Origin: Sphingobium sp. Leaf26
GTDB lineage: Bacteria > Pseudomonadota > Alphaproteobacteria > Sphingomonadales > Sphingomonadaceae
Assembly: GCF_001421665.1 (NCBI RefSeq)
Contig: NZ_LMKV01000028.1
Coordinates: forward strand, 186,857 to 250,856
Direction of reading: 5' to 3'
Length of the DNA: 64,000 nt
Under the pieces are notes generated by a model. That model searched no databases, was not told where the DNA came from, and saw nothing but the letters and a program-made list of their open reading frames with translations. This document shows, piece by piece, positions 8,202-17,474 of this stretch. The position numbers were made by a program, and so were the translations under genes. How positions within the stretch are numbered: position 1 is the stretch's first letter; every line of letters begins with the position of its first letter.

Positions 8202-9428
8202 TCAGTCTCCCATCAAGCCGGGAGCATGGGCCGTTGCAGGCCGCCGGAGCAACGTCAATCCAGCGAGTATGGAGACGACTGCCGCCCACCCCGCCAGTAT
8301 CCACAGGGCGGTCGTCAAACTGGTCGTGGCCGCAGCAAGTCCAGTCACAACAACTCCGCAGGCGAACTGGCCAAGCGAGTTGCTCGACTGCACCAGTCCG
8401 GTCCCAAAACCCCGATGTTCGAAAGAAAACAGCTGCAGTGCAGCCGCGAGAAGCGACGGAACCATCATCCCTCCGCCGATCTCCGACAGGAAGGCGAAGC
8501 CAGTGATCACCGCATGGGAGCGCGAACCGGCAACACCGGCGAGCCCTATAGCCATGATAGCGAAGCCGAGCGCGATATGCACTCGGGTGTTGTAGCGGGA
8601 TAGCGCCTTGTACAGCATCGCCCCTACGGCGAGTCCGATCGTTACTCCCGCCAGCGTCAGTCCGATGACTTCCGGGGAAGTGATCCCGACATTGGTCAAG
8701 ATGAACGCAAGCTCCACTGGCATGATGAAGAAAAAGAGCGAGGTCATCAACATGAGCCCGCCCGCCATCAGCGTTGATTGCCAAGGGAACGGTTCGGCCG
8801 GCTTCCGCGCGGACGAGGCAGCTGCTCGTGTCGGACGTTGCGGCTCGCGGATCAGCGCGATTGCCAGGCAGCATACGGCAAGCGATAGAGAATGAGGAAG
8901 AATGGCGTAGCGCCAACCGAACGATCCCAACACGCCAGATGCAGCGGCGATGGTGACAGCAGAAAGGGCAGCGACTGCAATCTGGTACGCAAGCATGCGT
9001 TCCCGTTCCTCACCCTCATATTCGTCCCCGATCAACGTAGTCGCGGCGATCATCGCGCAAGCCTCCGCGATACCGACGAAAATCCTGCTCGCCAGGATAG
9101 CTGGCAGACTGGTCAGGAAAAACGGTGCCACGCCGGCGACTCCGTACAGGAAGAGGCCGAACACAAGGACGGTCTTGCGACCAAGTCGGTCGACCATGAT
9201 GCCGGCAAGGCCGGACAAGAGCGCGATGCAGACAGAGGGCAGGGTCAAGACCATTGGGACGAGATAGGCAGAGCCTGGAAAGCCAGAAAATTCCCGCTGG
9301 ACTTCGGCCAGGACCGGGCCAAGTGCAGCTGGTGCCATTCCGAGGAGCACCATCGGCGAAAGCAGTACTACGCGTTTGAGCCAGCCGGAATCGGCTCGCC
9401 CTGCTCGCGCGGCTGGATTTGGATTCAC
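8202..9428 (-). CDS. MFS transporter (drug/aromatic efflux or uptake type)
   Basis: A 408-residue inner-membrane protein with about 12 hydrophobic helices. It carries the loop 2-3 major facilitator signature (GIMVDRLGRKTVL), a second loop with basic residues, and a charged central loop (REPQRPTRAAASSARKP) splitting two six-helix halves. The GTG at 9428 was chosen because AAGGAG sits 8 bases upstream; the longer frame from 9455 has no such site. It lies 183 bp downstream of an alcohol dehydrogenase on the same strand. Transport direction and substrate cannot be read; an aromatic acid or dimer is plausible from context. Confidence 0.85.
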   Translation of the reverse strand: MNPNPAARAGRADSGWLKRVVLLSPMVLLGMAPAALGPVLAEVQREFSGFPGSAYLVPMVLTLPSVCIALLSGLAGIMVDRLGRKTVLVFGLFLYGVAGVAPFFLTSLPAILASRIFVGIAEACAMIAATTLIGDEYEGEERERMLAYQIAVAALSAVTIAAASGVLGSFGWRYAILPHSLSLAVCCLAIALIREPQRPTRAAASSARKPAEPFPWQSTLMAGGLMLMTSLFFFIMPVELAFILTNVGITSPEVIGLTLAGVTIGLAVGAMLYKALSRYNTRVHIALGFAIMAIGLAGVAGSRSHAVITGFAFLSEIGGGMMVPSLLAAALQLFSFEHRGFGTGLVQSSNSLGQFACGVVVTGLAAATTSLTTALWILAGWAAVVSILAGLTLLRRPATAHAPGLMGD

Positions 9429-9611
9429 AAATTTGACTCCTTTTTGATGGCACATGGGCTACTTCGCGACAGCGGGATGATTAGTCCGTGCGGACGCAGA
9501 CGCAGTGAGGATTTCAATTTTCGCGACGTGCGATCGCCAGGCCAGGCAGTGGCCACACCGTTGCAAGGGAGTCCACGCCCGGCGCGTGATCGATTTGGAA
9601 TGGAACATCGT

Positions 9612-10712
9612 TTACGGCATACACATGACGGCCTTGATGACCTTCCCGCGCTCGGCGTCGAGCATCGCCTGGTTGATCGACGAAAAATCGTAGCGCGTCA
9701 CGATGCGCTCAAGCGGGAAACGCCCTCGGCTGTGGAGGTGGGCAATATGCGCAATGGTGCCCCCCGCGGAACCGCCTCCTTCGATGACGCCAAGCATTCG
9801 CCTGCTTCCGAGAATCAAGTCTGCGGCGTTCACGTTCAATTGCTGCTTCGGGGGTGGAGGCGCAATCAAGGCTAGTGTCCCGCGCTGGCCGAGCGAGGCG
9901 AAAGCCTGACCGATCACTTGTATGTTGCCCGTCGTGTCGATGGCGTGGTCGACGGGACGCACGCAGCTTACGCTGGCGTCCTGCGCAGCGTTGACTGCTT
10001 GGGTAGCGCCCAGTGCCAGGGCCAGGTCGATGCGGGTCGGCAAGCGGTCTACGGCAACGATGCGCTCCGCGCCGGCCGCAGCGGCGGCCATCACGGCGGC
10101 AAGTCCGACGGCTCCAACGCCAAATACCGCCACGCTCGAACCTGCCTGGACATCCAACTCGTTCCAGATCGTGCCGGCGCCCGTCATAACGCCGCAACCA
10201 AGTGGTGCGGCCAATTCGAACGGCAGATCGGCAGGGATGTGAAAGACATTGCGTTCGTTCGCGACGGCGAGCGTGGCAAAGGAGCTTTGACCGAAAAAGC
10301 GATCGTGCAGAGCGCGGCCATTTTGCTGCTGGACGGCATGAGAGCCATCGGGGCGTCCACCCGAAAAGCAAAGTTCGGGCAGACGTGCGCAGCTGGCAGG
10401 CACGCCGACACGACATTCCCGGCATTCTCCGCACGACAGGTATGACATCACGACTCTGTCACCGGGTGCGAATGAGCGTACGGACTGTCCCACGGCCTGG
10501 ATGATCCCAGCACCCTCATGGCCAAGAACGATCGGCATCGGCACACCGAGGAGCCCGTCGCGCGCTACCATGTCCGTGTGGCATATGCCGGCAGCTTTCA
10601 CCGCCACCAAAACCTCGTCGTCCCGAAGCGGTCCCGCGACTATGTCGCCGAATTCGAACTCCCTTCCCGCATCGGATGCGATCGCCGCAGCGGCCCTCCA
10701 GCAGTCATTCAT
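9612..10712 (-). CDS. Zinc-dependent alcohol dehydrogenase (aryl-alcohol type)
   Basis: A medium-chain NAD(P)-dependent alcohol dehydrogenase, 366 residues, probably oxidising a benzylic or allylic alcohol. The catalytic zinc motif is intact (GICHTD and GHEGAG), four cysteines of the structural zinc site follow (SCGECRECRVGVPASC), and the Rossmann motif GVGAVGLAAV precedes a cofactor acidic residue in VAVDRL. The layout resembles benzyl alcohol and class III dehydrogenases. A GAGGGAG site precedes the ATG. The MFS gene follows downstream, suggesting co-transcription. Confidence 0.9.
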   Translation of the reverse strand: MNDCWRAAAAIASDAGREFEFGDIVAGPLRDDEVLVAVKAAGICHTDMVARDGLLGVPMPIVLGHEGAGIIQAVGQSVRSFAPGDRVVMSYLSCGECRECRVGVPASCARLPELCFSGGRPDGSHAVQQQNGRALHDRFFGQSSFATLAVANERNVFHIPADLPFELAAPLGCGVMTGAGTIWNELDVQAGSSVAVFGVGAVGLAAVMAAAAAGAERIVAVDRLPTRIDLALALGATQAVNAAQDASVSCVRPVDHAIDTTGNIQVIGQAFASLGQRGTLALIAPPPPKQQLNVNAADLILGSRRMLGVIEGGGSAGGTIAHIAHLHSRGRFPLERIVTRYDFSSINQAMLDAERGKVIKAVMCMP

Positions 10713-11142
10713 CGCGTAGCTCCCTCACATTTTTCTACCGACCGGCGCTTGCCGAGCATCATTCCCTTCTGGCCGGGAGAGTAAGCACGACAGTTAGCGC
10801 TTGCAGATTAGAACGGCTTAGACGCCCATGGCGTGACGCTGCGCGCCAGATCAGGTCGCTTCGAACCGCCTAGGAATGTTCAGGTTCGTCCGCCCACCAG
10901 CGTGAACCGCGATGCCCGCCATGAGCAGCCCATCTGTCGTGTACCCAGATGATCCATCGATCATCTGGGCGTGGGTCATCGCCCAAGGTGTCGGCGCCCG
11001 GACCGCGGGGTTGGTCAACAGCATTATCCTCGCCTTCGATTGCCGGAAATCTGGTTTCCGGACCAAACTGGCGGGCTGGATCGTCCTTGGACCGAAGCCT
11101 ACCGATCCACCTGAGACCGCCGAATGACGCGACGATATCATA

Positions 11143-11156
11143 ATATGTGTACTTAT
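11143..11156. promoter_or_regulatory. MarR-type motif copy 2
   Basis: ATATGTGTACTTAT, reading ATAAGTACACATAT on the other strand, an imperfect copy of the shared palindrome. It lies about 185 bp before the phyH start and 119 bp before copy 3, so the two could be bound together. Confidence 0.5.
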
Positions 11157-11261
11157 CAATAGACAGGCTGGGAGGTGCCGACGAATCCGCCAAGAAGTGC
11201 CCGGCTTAGCTTTAGCAGCCCACCAACTCGTCCCTCTGACAAATCGTTTGACGGAATATTG

Positions 11262-11275
11262 ATATGTCTACATAT
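11262..11275. promoter_or_regulatory. MarR-type motif copy 3 (perfect palindrome)
   Basis: ATATGTCTACATAT has two perfect 6-bp arms around a central CT, the best copy of the motif in the window. It lies 66 bp upstream of the phyH start codon, where a repressor would block the promoter. Confidence 0.65.
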
Positions 11276-11340
11276 TATAGAAATCTCTGGTTGCTGGCGA
11301 CTGCCTGGCAAGAGGAGCGCCAGAAGAGAGAGGAACCGCA

Positions 11341-12240
11341 ATGGCTGCAGAGCGCGAACTGGAAAAAGCTGCCCGCGATTACAGGGAGGACGGCGCTGCT
11401 GTGATACGGGGAGTGCTGTCTCGGGAAATCGTAGGCGAGCTGGGCGATGCGATCGACCGCCTCATTGCTGCTGGCGATCGAGGATTTGATGCAGCAGGGT
11501 CCGGGCGTGGTCGCTTCTTCAACGACCTTTTTACAAGCCTCGAAGATCAAGACTTTGCTGCCTTTGTCCGCAAGTCCCGGCTTGCGCGGCTTGCAGGCAA
11601 GATCATGGGGGCGCAGCATGTTCGCTTTTTCTACGACCAGCTCTTGGTCAAAGAACCCGGGACGGCGGCGCGGACCGCTTGGCACCAGGATTTGTCCTAT
11701 TGGCCGGTAAAGGGTCAGCAAATCGTTTCGATCTGGGTGCCGGTCGATTGCGCGGGTCCCGACAATGGTGTCGTGACGTATGTTCGCGGCTCCCACAATC
11801 GCGGTAGCATGTTCCCGATGCAGCCATTCACCGACGACGACGTCTTGACCGAGAGAGCGCCGCCACAGTTTGAAGTCCATACGGACGATCCAACCCATGA
11901 CGTCTATGATCGGTCGAATCTGCTTAGCGAGATCCGACAGCATCCTGAAAAATTTGAGATGCTGACATGGGAGGTGGAGCCGGGAGACGTGATCGTCCAT
12001 CATCCGCTCGTCATTCACGGTGCACCGGGCAACACCTCGACTGACCGGCGCCGACGCGCGTTGGCCACGCGATGGTTAGGCGATGACGCCGTCTGGGACG
12101 ATACCCGTCCGAATTTCATGCGGATGATGAAGGGCAAACCAGGGTTTCCTTACCCGCGACTCGAAAACGGTGCTTCGGTGGACCATCCACTATTCCCGTT
12201 GCTCTGGTCTGCAGAAGAGGGCGCGCTCGATGACGCGTGA
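11341..12240 (+). CDS. Phytanoyl-CoA dioxygenase (PhyH) family Fe(II)/2-oxoglutarate oxygenase
   Basis: Predicted to hydroxylate or oxidatively demethylate a small molecule using Fe(II), 2-oxoglutarate and O2. The 299-residue protein has the metal triad His115-x-Asp117 (WHQDLSYW) and distal His226 (VIHGAPGN), with an Arg-rich segment at 236-239 that could bind 2-oxoglutarate. The PhyH family acts on very varied substrates, so phytanoyl-CoA itself is unlikely. Upstream GAGAGAGGAA provides a ribosome site. Two operator-like palindromes precede it, and a small companion gene follows. Confidence 0.88.
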   Translation: MAAERELEKAARDYREDGAAVIRGVLSREIVGELGDAIDRLIAAGDRGFDAAGSGRGRFFNDLFTSLEDQDFAAFVRKSRLARLAGKIMGAQHVRFFYDQLLVKEPGTAARTAWHQDLSYWPVKGQQIVSIWVPVDCAGPDNGVVTYVRGSHNRGSMFPMQPFTDDDVLTERAPPQFEVHTDDPTHDVYDRSNLLSEIRQHPEKFEMLTWEVEPGDVIVHHPLVIHGAPGNTSTDRRRRALATRWLGDDAVWDDTRPNFMRMMKGKPGFPYPRLENGASVDHPLFPLLWSAEEGALDDA

Positions 12241-12466
12241 TTTTCTAACCTCTGCCGGGCTGATGGATCCACGATGTTCTCCATCATAAAAAGACGGCAC
12301 GAAGGTCGACACATCGAAGATTGCCGTTTCCCGGCATCTACTCTGAAGTTGCCACCTTACAAAAGTGAACCGGCAGCACGGGAAACTACCTAGGCACAGA
12401 CGTCATAACCATGGCTTGATCCGATTGCCGTTCAAGGCACTACAGATAACCAAGAGAAGGAAAAAT

Positions 12467-12763
12467 ATGTCGATTGACGGACATTGGAAAATCGAAACCA
12501 AGACGCCCATGGGCAAGCAATTCTCATCCCTGACATTGGAAGTGACGGGCGGCATCTTGAAAGGGATATCTGTTGTAAATGGCGTCGAACAGCACTTCAC
12601 CGGCACGACTGATGGCAGTCACGCGGAATGGGCACTAGATGTCGTGCAGCCGTTCAAAATGACGCTAGGTTTCACCGTCGACGTCGAGGGCGATGCGATG
12701 ACCGGTAAGGTCAAGACCGGCATGCTCGGATCCTTCCCGCTGACGGGATGCAGAACCGTTTGA
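12467..12763 (+). CDS. Small uncharacterised protein, beta-rich (98 aa)
   Basis: Not a family I can name. The 98-residue product begins SIDGHWKIETKTPMGKQFSS and alternates polar and hydrophobic residues, with many Gly turns (LEVTGGILKGIS, EGDAMTGKVKTG), as expected of a small beta-barrel or lipocalin-like fold. The ATG at 12467 has AGAAGGA upstream; earlier in-frame codons look untranslated. It lies 226 bp after phyH on the same strand. Similar small proteins with a TPMG motif occur beside oxygenases in sphingomonads as far as I recall, so a substrate-binding role is possible but unproven. Confidence 0.65.
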   Translation: MSIDGHWKIETKTPMGKQFSSLTLEVTGGILKGISVVNGVEQHFTGTTDGSHAEWALDVVQPFKMTLGFTVDVEGDAMTGKVKTGMLGSFPLTGCRTV

Positions 12764-12778
12764 TCTGACGGGGACAAA

Positions 12779-12819
12779 GGCTCGTGTCGCCTCAGGATCA
12801 GGCGCGAGCCGGATCCTGA
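12779..12819. terminator. Two overlapping, mutually exclusive hairpins after the small gene
   Basis: GGCTCG (12779-12784) can pair with CGAGCC (12805-12810), reinforced by inner CGCCT/AGGCG. Alternatively TCAGGATC (12792-12799) pairs perfectly with GATCCTGA (12812-12819). The two stems share bases, so only one can form. There is no T-run, so this is either a factor-dependent terminator or a structured 3' end. Confidence 0.45.
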
Positions 12820-12991
12820 TCGCCGTGCGGGGACGACGAATGCGCCTACTGTACCGATCCATGAAAGCACGCCGGCTGCAGTGCTTGAACCGTGACCACT
12901 AGCCGACTGCCAAACTACGGCCGTCTACAGGAGAGTAGCCGGTTCTCGAGGAAGGGAAACGTGGCGTGCCTTACCAAATTTCTAGCTAATC

Positions 12992-13462
12992 TCAGTCAAT
13001 ATAGTAGCTGTTGCGCACTTCAAGTACCTTGCTTAGCAGTCGCAGGAATGTAAGGCGTTCGTCTTCCTCGAGCGGCGCAAGAATGTTACCTTGCAGATCA
13101 CCCAGCATGGCGAGTTGCTGTTTTCCCATCAATTTTCCTATTGGTGTGGCCTTGACGAGCCAGCCGCGGCGTGAACGGCCGCTTCGACAACGAGTAATCA
13201 AGCCCCGCTTCTCCAGTGCTCCAAGAACGACACCAGTCGTGGCTTTGTCGTAGCCGACAATCTGCGCAAGTTCGGCCTGCTCAAGATCAGGTATGAGTAT
13301 AGCGGTAGAAAAAATTGCCAGTTGAGCGCGAGTGAGCTTTAGGGCGGCGGCCGTCGCTTCATGTTCCTGGAAAATGCGCTGTTCCAACCTTCGGGTCAGA
13401 TACCCCAGCGCATCGTATATTGGCATCATTTGCCGGCGAACCGCCTCATCAAGTAGCGGCAT
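12992..13462 (-). CDS. MarR-family transcriptional regulator, paralogue 1
   Basis: A 156-residue winged-helix regulator. The dimerisation helices precede an HTH (LEQAELAQIVGYDKATTGVVLGALEKRGLI) and a wing (RSGRSRRGWLVKATPIG). It is a clear paralogue of the protein at 41615-42130: the region from IPDLEQAELAQIVGYD to the wing is nearly identical, so the two probably recognise the same DNA. MarR proteins usually repress and release DNA on binding an aromatic ligand. It is transcribed divergently from the aldehyde dehydrogenase. The ribosome site (GGGG, 12 bases before the ATG) is modest. Confidence 0.92.
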   Translation of the reverse strand: MPLLDEAVRRQMMPIYDALGYLTRRLEQRIFQEHEATAAALKLTRAQLAIFSTAILIPDLEQAELAQIVGYDKATTGVVLGALEKRGLITRCRSGRSRRGWLVKATPIGKLMGKQQLAMLGDLQGNILAPLEEDERLTFLRLLSKVLEVRNSYYID

Positions 13463-13811
13463 GGTGGTGTCATCCCCTAGCTATTATGTTTACGGCAGAG
13501 CAGATCGACCTGAACAATAGTCGTCTTGATCTCGAAGACTTAAGGAATAACAGTAGCGCAATCTCCGAAAAAGCAGGAACCGCGGGACTTGCGGAAAAAT
13601 CCGTCGAGACTTACGAAATTTTCGGGCGGCAGGTCAGTGGCCGCATCGATCCGACCGTCGTCACAGGTCGACGTCGCGACGCAATGCATCTGAGCCAGTT
13701 TTTTCCGTGACATTGACGATACCGTGCAATAATAGACAAAGTAGTCATTTAGAAAGTGATGGCGACGCCACGTCATCGTGTCGGCCGCGACCGACGCACG
13801 GGAGGGATTGG
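13463..13811. other. Divergent promoter region between marR1 and aldehyde dehydrogenase
   Basis: No gene recognised. Frames crossing it on both strands give low-complexity or unconvincing products. It must contain both divergent promoters. No good copy of the 14-bp ATATGTA palindrome was found here, so this marR gene may not autoregulate through that motif. Confidence 0.5.
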
Positions 13812-15212
13812 ATGGAATTCAACCGTATTGGACCATTGACCGCTATGGTCGCCTCGACATCCCATGCGATGCAAGAAAGCGATGTCGTCGAGATCGCGCG
13901 GAACGCTGCGAAAGCAGCGCCCGCATGGGCCAGATTAGGCCCCAACGCGCGGCGCGCTATCCTGATGAAGGCCGCTGAGGAGCTGGAGAGTCGTTCGGAG
14001 ACTTTCGTCGAGGCAATGATGGGTGAAATCGGCGCGACCAAGGGTTGGGCGTTGTTTAACGTTGCTCTTGCCGCCTCAATGGTTCGAGAAGCCGCTGCCT
14101 TGACGACGCAAATCGTCGGCGAGGTCATTCCCTCCGACAAGCCCGGTTGCATCGCCATGGCTGTTCGGGAACCAGTCGGTGTCATCTTGGGCATTGCTCC
14201 ATGGAATGCGCCGATTATCCTTGGGGTTCGCGCGATTGCGGTACCATTGGCTTGCGGAAACGCCGTTATCTTGAAAGCTTCAGAACAGTGTCCGCGCACG
14301 CATTCATTGATCATCGAGGCTTTTGCGCAGGCGGGCTTCCCGCAAGGCGTCGTCAGCATCGTAACTAATGCACCAACTGATGCCGCGACCATCGTCGGCG
14401 CTCTCATCGACGCGCCGGAGGTGAAGCGCATCAACTTCACCGGATCCACCAATGTCGGGCGCGTCATCGCCAAGCGAGCAGCCGAAAACTTGAAGCCCTG
14501 CTTGCTCGAACTGGGCGGTAAGGCGCCGTTGATCGTGTTGGAGGATGCGGAGGTCGAGGAAGCCGTCAAGGCAGCAGCATTCGGCGCTTTCATGAACCAA
14601 GGTCAGATCTGCATGTCGACAGAGCGGATAATCGTCGTGGATGCGATCGCCGAAAGCTTCATAAAGCAGTTCAAAGCCAAGGTTTCCACCATGGCGGTCG
14701 GCGACCCGCGGGTGGGGAGTACGCCTCTGGGCGCCGTGGTCGACGTCAAGACGGTCACACATTGCCAAGATCTAGTAGCGGATGCATTGGAGCAAGGCGG
14801 AAGCCTATTGGTTGGGGGCGATACACTGCAGGGCGTGCTCATGCCGGCTCATGTCGTGGATAACGTAACCCCGCAGATGCGATTGTTTCGTGAAGAAAGC
14901 TTCGGACCGGTCGTGGGGATCGTCCGTGCCAGGGACGAGGATCATGCTATCGAACTTGCCAATGATACCGAATATGGCTTGTCCGCCGCGGTGTTCACGC
15001 GTGATGCTGCCCGTGGCTTGCGCGTAGCCCGGCAGATCAGGTCCGGCATCTGTCACGTTAACGGGCCAACTGTCCACGACGAGGCGCAGATGCCCTTCGG
15101 TGGTGTCGGAGCCTCGGGCTATGGCCGCTTCGGCGGCAAGGCCGGCATCGACAGCTTCACGGAACAGCGGTGGATCACCATGGAAACACAGCCAGGGCAT
15201 TTCCCCATATAA
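13812..15212 (+). CDS. Aldehyde dehydrogenase (vanillin/salicylaldehyde dehydrogenase-like)
   Basis: NAD(P)-dependent oxidation of an aldehyde, probably aromatic, to the acid. The 466-residue protein has the oxyanion Asn132 (APWNAP), cofactor Lys155, Rossmann GSTNVG at 211-216, general base Glu233 (LELGGKAP) and catalytic Cys267 (GQICMS). It closes with the FGG motif at MPFGGVGASG. The shorter N-terminus resembles vanillin and salicylaldehyde dehydrogenases. The ATG at 13812 follows GGAGGG at 13801. It could oxidise the aldehydes released by the carotenoid oxygenase. Confidence 0.93.
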   Translation: MEFNRIGPLTAMVASTSHAMQESDVVEIARNAAKAAPAWARLGPNARRAILMKAAEELESRSETFVEAMMGEIGATKGWALFNVALAASMVREAAALTTQIVGEVIPSDKPGCIAMAVREPVGVILGIAPWNAPIILGVRAIAVPLACGNAVILKASEQCPRTHSLIIEAFAQAGFPQGVVSIVTNAPTDAATIVGALIDAPEVKRINFTGSTNVGRVIAKRAAENLKPCLLELGGKAPLIVLEDAEVEEAVKAAAFGAFMNQGQICMSTERIIVVDAIAESFIKQFKAKVSTMAVGDPRVGSTPLGAVVDVKTVTHCQDLVADALEQGGSLLVGGDTLQGVLMPAHVVDNVTPQMRLFREESFGPVVGIVRARDEDHAIELANDTEYGLSAAVFTRDAARGLRVARQIRSGICHVNGPTVHDEAQMPFGGVGASGYGRFGGKAGIDSFTEQRWITMETQPGHFPI

Positions 15213-15410
15213 TCAATCCGAGGGTTGCATCGTCGCGGCCACGCTCTGTGGGCAACTGGAAGATGCTGGTCGCGGCGACAGTATCTTACCGTATCGGGAT
15301 GGGGGCAACGCTCGCCTGCCGCGCTGCGGCCACCTCGAGCTTTAATTCCTGGCGGTCGTGGTGTTCGGGGCGCACACGATCAAGCAGTCCGTCCTTTGCT
15401 TTGCTGGCCG

Positions 15411-15866
15411 CTACAGCAGTTCGTGAACATCGATGGAGACCGCACTACTGTTCTTTGGGTGCAGCGTCCCGACGAAGGCCCGTTCGTTCAAGAAGGCATA
15501 GCGCTCACCAGTGACCTCGAAGACGGGGCGGGTCCTTGCATACCAGTTTGTCATGTCGATGGATTCACCCGTCAGGATCTTCTCCATGACATCGGGTGCC
15601 CCCGGTTGATATCCGTCGTTCGTAATCATGATCAATGTGCCATCATCGCATTTGAGGGTATAGCGGGCCCACAAATAGACTGTCCCATCCGGGCGAACCA
15701 GATTCCAGTCCGCGCCGCCTGGGCAGATTGTACCAGATAGGCGTTCGCCCGCAAACGTCCCTCCCACGATTGGTATGACGCGGCGATGTCCTCCAGGAAC
15801 GGCCCCAACGTCCAATGTGGGACCCAACGCGACGTCGAGCCGCATCAAATGTTTGCTCGCTACCAT
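15411..15866 (-). CDS. DUF3237 domain protein
   Basis: A 151-residue protein that spans a complete DUF3237 domain: LDVALGPTLDVGAVPGGHRRVIPIVGG, then the GTICPGGADW core, VYLWARYTLKCDDGTLIMITNDGY, and the closing FVGTLHP. The function of this beta-barrel family is not established; members often sit in aromatic and terpenoid catabolic clusters. The ATG at 15866 follows AAAGGGGGAAGG; a longer frame upstream lacks a ribosome site. A plausible promoter (TTGACC, 16 bp, TATCGT) is seen on the minus strand around 16022-16049. Confidence 0.8.
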   Translation of the reverse strand: MVASKHLMRLDVALGPTLDVGAVPGGHRRVIPIVGGTFAGERLSGTICPGGADWNLVRPDGTVYLWARYTLKCDDGTLIMITNDGYQPGAPDVMEKILTGESIDMTNWYARTRPVFEVTGERYAFLNERAFVGTLHPKNSSAVSIDVHELL

Positions 15867-16281
15867 CCTTCCCCCTTTCAGCCACCAAAACTCATGTCGC
15901 GCCGCATGCCTGACGTCGAACGGCCTCGCATGAAGCCGCAGGACCGCGGCACCTGATCCGGACCGATCTATCGGACCGCCGGATGCAAACCGTGCTCGAG
16001 ATCGCTTCTGGAGCATTACAAAACACGATATGAAAGTGACTACAATGGTCAAAAACGACTTATTACGTCATTTTGGCTGTTTGCGATGCTGATCAAGCAG
16101 CGCGCTGTCACATCTCTCCACCTGAAATCGGCCCAGTGTTGCCCCTGTAGTTACTGGCATTGTCACGATCGGGGCTGCACACCCTGCAGTTGGCGAGTGT
16201 CCAACCGAAAACGATTCCGCCGAGGGGAGTTGCGACGGGTTCGTCAAGGATGCCGACGAGAGCGAAGCGCCAAGCAGGTTG
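15867..16281. other. Intergenic region upstream of the DUF3237 gene
   Basis: No gene is supported. It separates the DUF3237 gene from the tetR gene, both on the minus strand. A TGACCATTGTAGTCA imperfect palindrome (read on the minus strand near 16036-16051) overlaps the proposed -35 hexamer and could be a regulator site, perhaps for the neighbouring TetR protein. Confidence 0.4.
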
Positions 16282-16947
16282 TCAGCACCGCGCGCCAGAA
16301 GCGACGATTGCGCTCGCCGACTCTATGCCAAGGATGGTGGCTTCATCGGCCGGAATGCCCAGAACTCGGAGCAGGGCCGCCGACATCGCCGATGCCAGTT
16401 CCACAGGATCTGGCAATGGTGCGTCGGACAAGACATGGCGCACCGTTACCGCGATCAATCCGACGACGGAAAGGATCGCGCATTCTGACCCGACCTGGGA
16501 GAATCGCTTTGTAGACAGCCCGGCGCCCACATCTGCGGAAAGCCCATCGTTAAGTGGTGAAACGGGGCTGGCTCGACGATCGCCAAGGCTCAGGAGCGCC
16601 TGGGTGCGGTCGGGATTTTCACGAGCATATTGCAATACCGTGCACAGGGCCCGGCTAACCCTTAAGGCAGGATCGCCAACTGCTTCATTATTCTGCGCGA
16701 TGAGCAGTTCAAGCTCACGACCAATGTCTTCGAATATCTCGTCCGCAAAAGCATTCTTGTCATCAAAATGATTGTAGAAGCTGCCCTTGGCGACGTCCGC
16801 TTTTGCCACGATATCGTCGACGGTCACTCCCTCCACGGCCCTCTGGGCGAATAGATGCTGGCCAGCCTCGAGCAAAGCCGATCTGGTTTTACGGCGCTGT
16901 CGATTTGGCTGCCTTTGGGATTGCCCCGTCTCGCTACGGTTTTTCAT
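16282..16947 (-). CDS. TetR-family transcriptional regulator
   Basis: A 221-residue repressor. The N-terminal HTH is classic: RSALLEAGQHLFAQRAVEGVTVDDIVAKADVAKGSFYNHFDDKNAF, roughly residues 22-67 in the protein, preceded by a basic stretch. The C-terminal helices form a ligand-binding domain of no recognised subclass. It is divergent from the first extradiol dioxygenase gene across a 527-bp gap, so that operon is its most likely target. The ligand is unknown. Confidence 0.9.
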   Translation of the reverse strand: MKNRSETGQSQRQPNRQRRKTRSALLEAGQHLFAQRAVEGVTVDDIVAKADVAKGSFYNHFDDKNAFADEIFEDIGRELELLIAQNNEAVGDPALRVSRALCTVLQYARENPDRTQALLSLGDRRASPVSPLNDGLSADVGAGLSTKRFSQVGSECAILSVVGLIAVTVRHVLSDAPLPDPVELASAMSAALLRVLGIPADEATILGIESASAIVASGARC

Positions 16948-17474
16948 AAAAAGCTGGTTATCGGGCCTCTATCGAAGATTGAACCCTGTTGCGCCAAGTG
17001 CGCCCCTAAACCAACGGATTTTTGTGCCGTCACGATGACAAACTGCTGCCAGCACGAGCAGGGAGCAATGCGGCCCTCAGCCCAGGCAAACGCCCGTTGT
17101 CAAGCAGGCGTTCCTCGCTGTCTCATGTTCGCCTGTTTGGCCAAATCCCGCAAGGGCATCGAGCCAGCACAGCTTCCCTGAAATTATATTGACCGAATCG
17201 TACAAACATGTCCAATATGGTCACTAATCGGGAGGATATGTCGATGATCGGCACGATGGTGCGATCTGGATTGAAGGGGCAATGTGAACGGGGATGCGTG
17301 CCTTGCTGCATGCAGGCGATGCCTTCGTGGCCGGGCGCCTGCTCGCCAGCGCTGGCGTCGATAACATCGTACCTCGCTGCTGCGACCCGTGTGTCATCTT
17401 GGCACGCCACCGGGGCGCTTCCTCGTGTCCCATCTGACATGCTGCAGCCAGCGATATTCTAAGAAGGAATCTAA
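16948..17474. other. Divergent regulatory region, tetR / extradiol dioxygenase
   Basis: No gene recognised in 527 bases. At 17189-17223 TTGACC and GGTCA form the ends of a spaced inverted repeat around an AT-rich centre, a candidate promoter/operator for the plus-strand operon or for TetR. The stretch 17250-17450 is GC-rich with only chance open frames. Confidence 0.4.

Larger units (their letters stand above)
10713..11340. other. Intergenic region between divergent adh and phyH, two operator-like sites
   Basis: No gene can be supported in these 630 bases. A minus-strand open frame (10851-11159, TTG start) has an unremarkable product and covers one of the palindromes, so it is not called. 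The region carries two copies of the shared 14-bp motif (11143-11156 and 11262-11275) and probably holds the phyH promoter. Confidence 0.6.

Noticed and set aside
10851-11159. Minus-strand frame with TTG start between adh and phyH
   Set aside because: Product has no recognisable domain, the start codon is weak, and the frame begins on top of a regulatory palindrome.
13540-13776. Small open frames in the marR1 / aldehyde dehydrogenase gap
   Set aside because: No ribosome site, no family resemblance, and they occupy what must be a divergent promoter.
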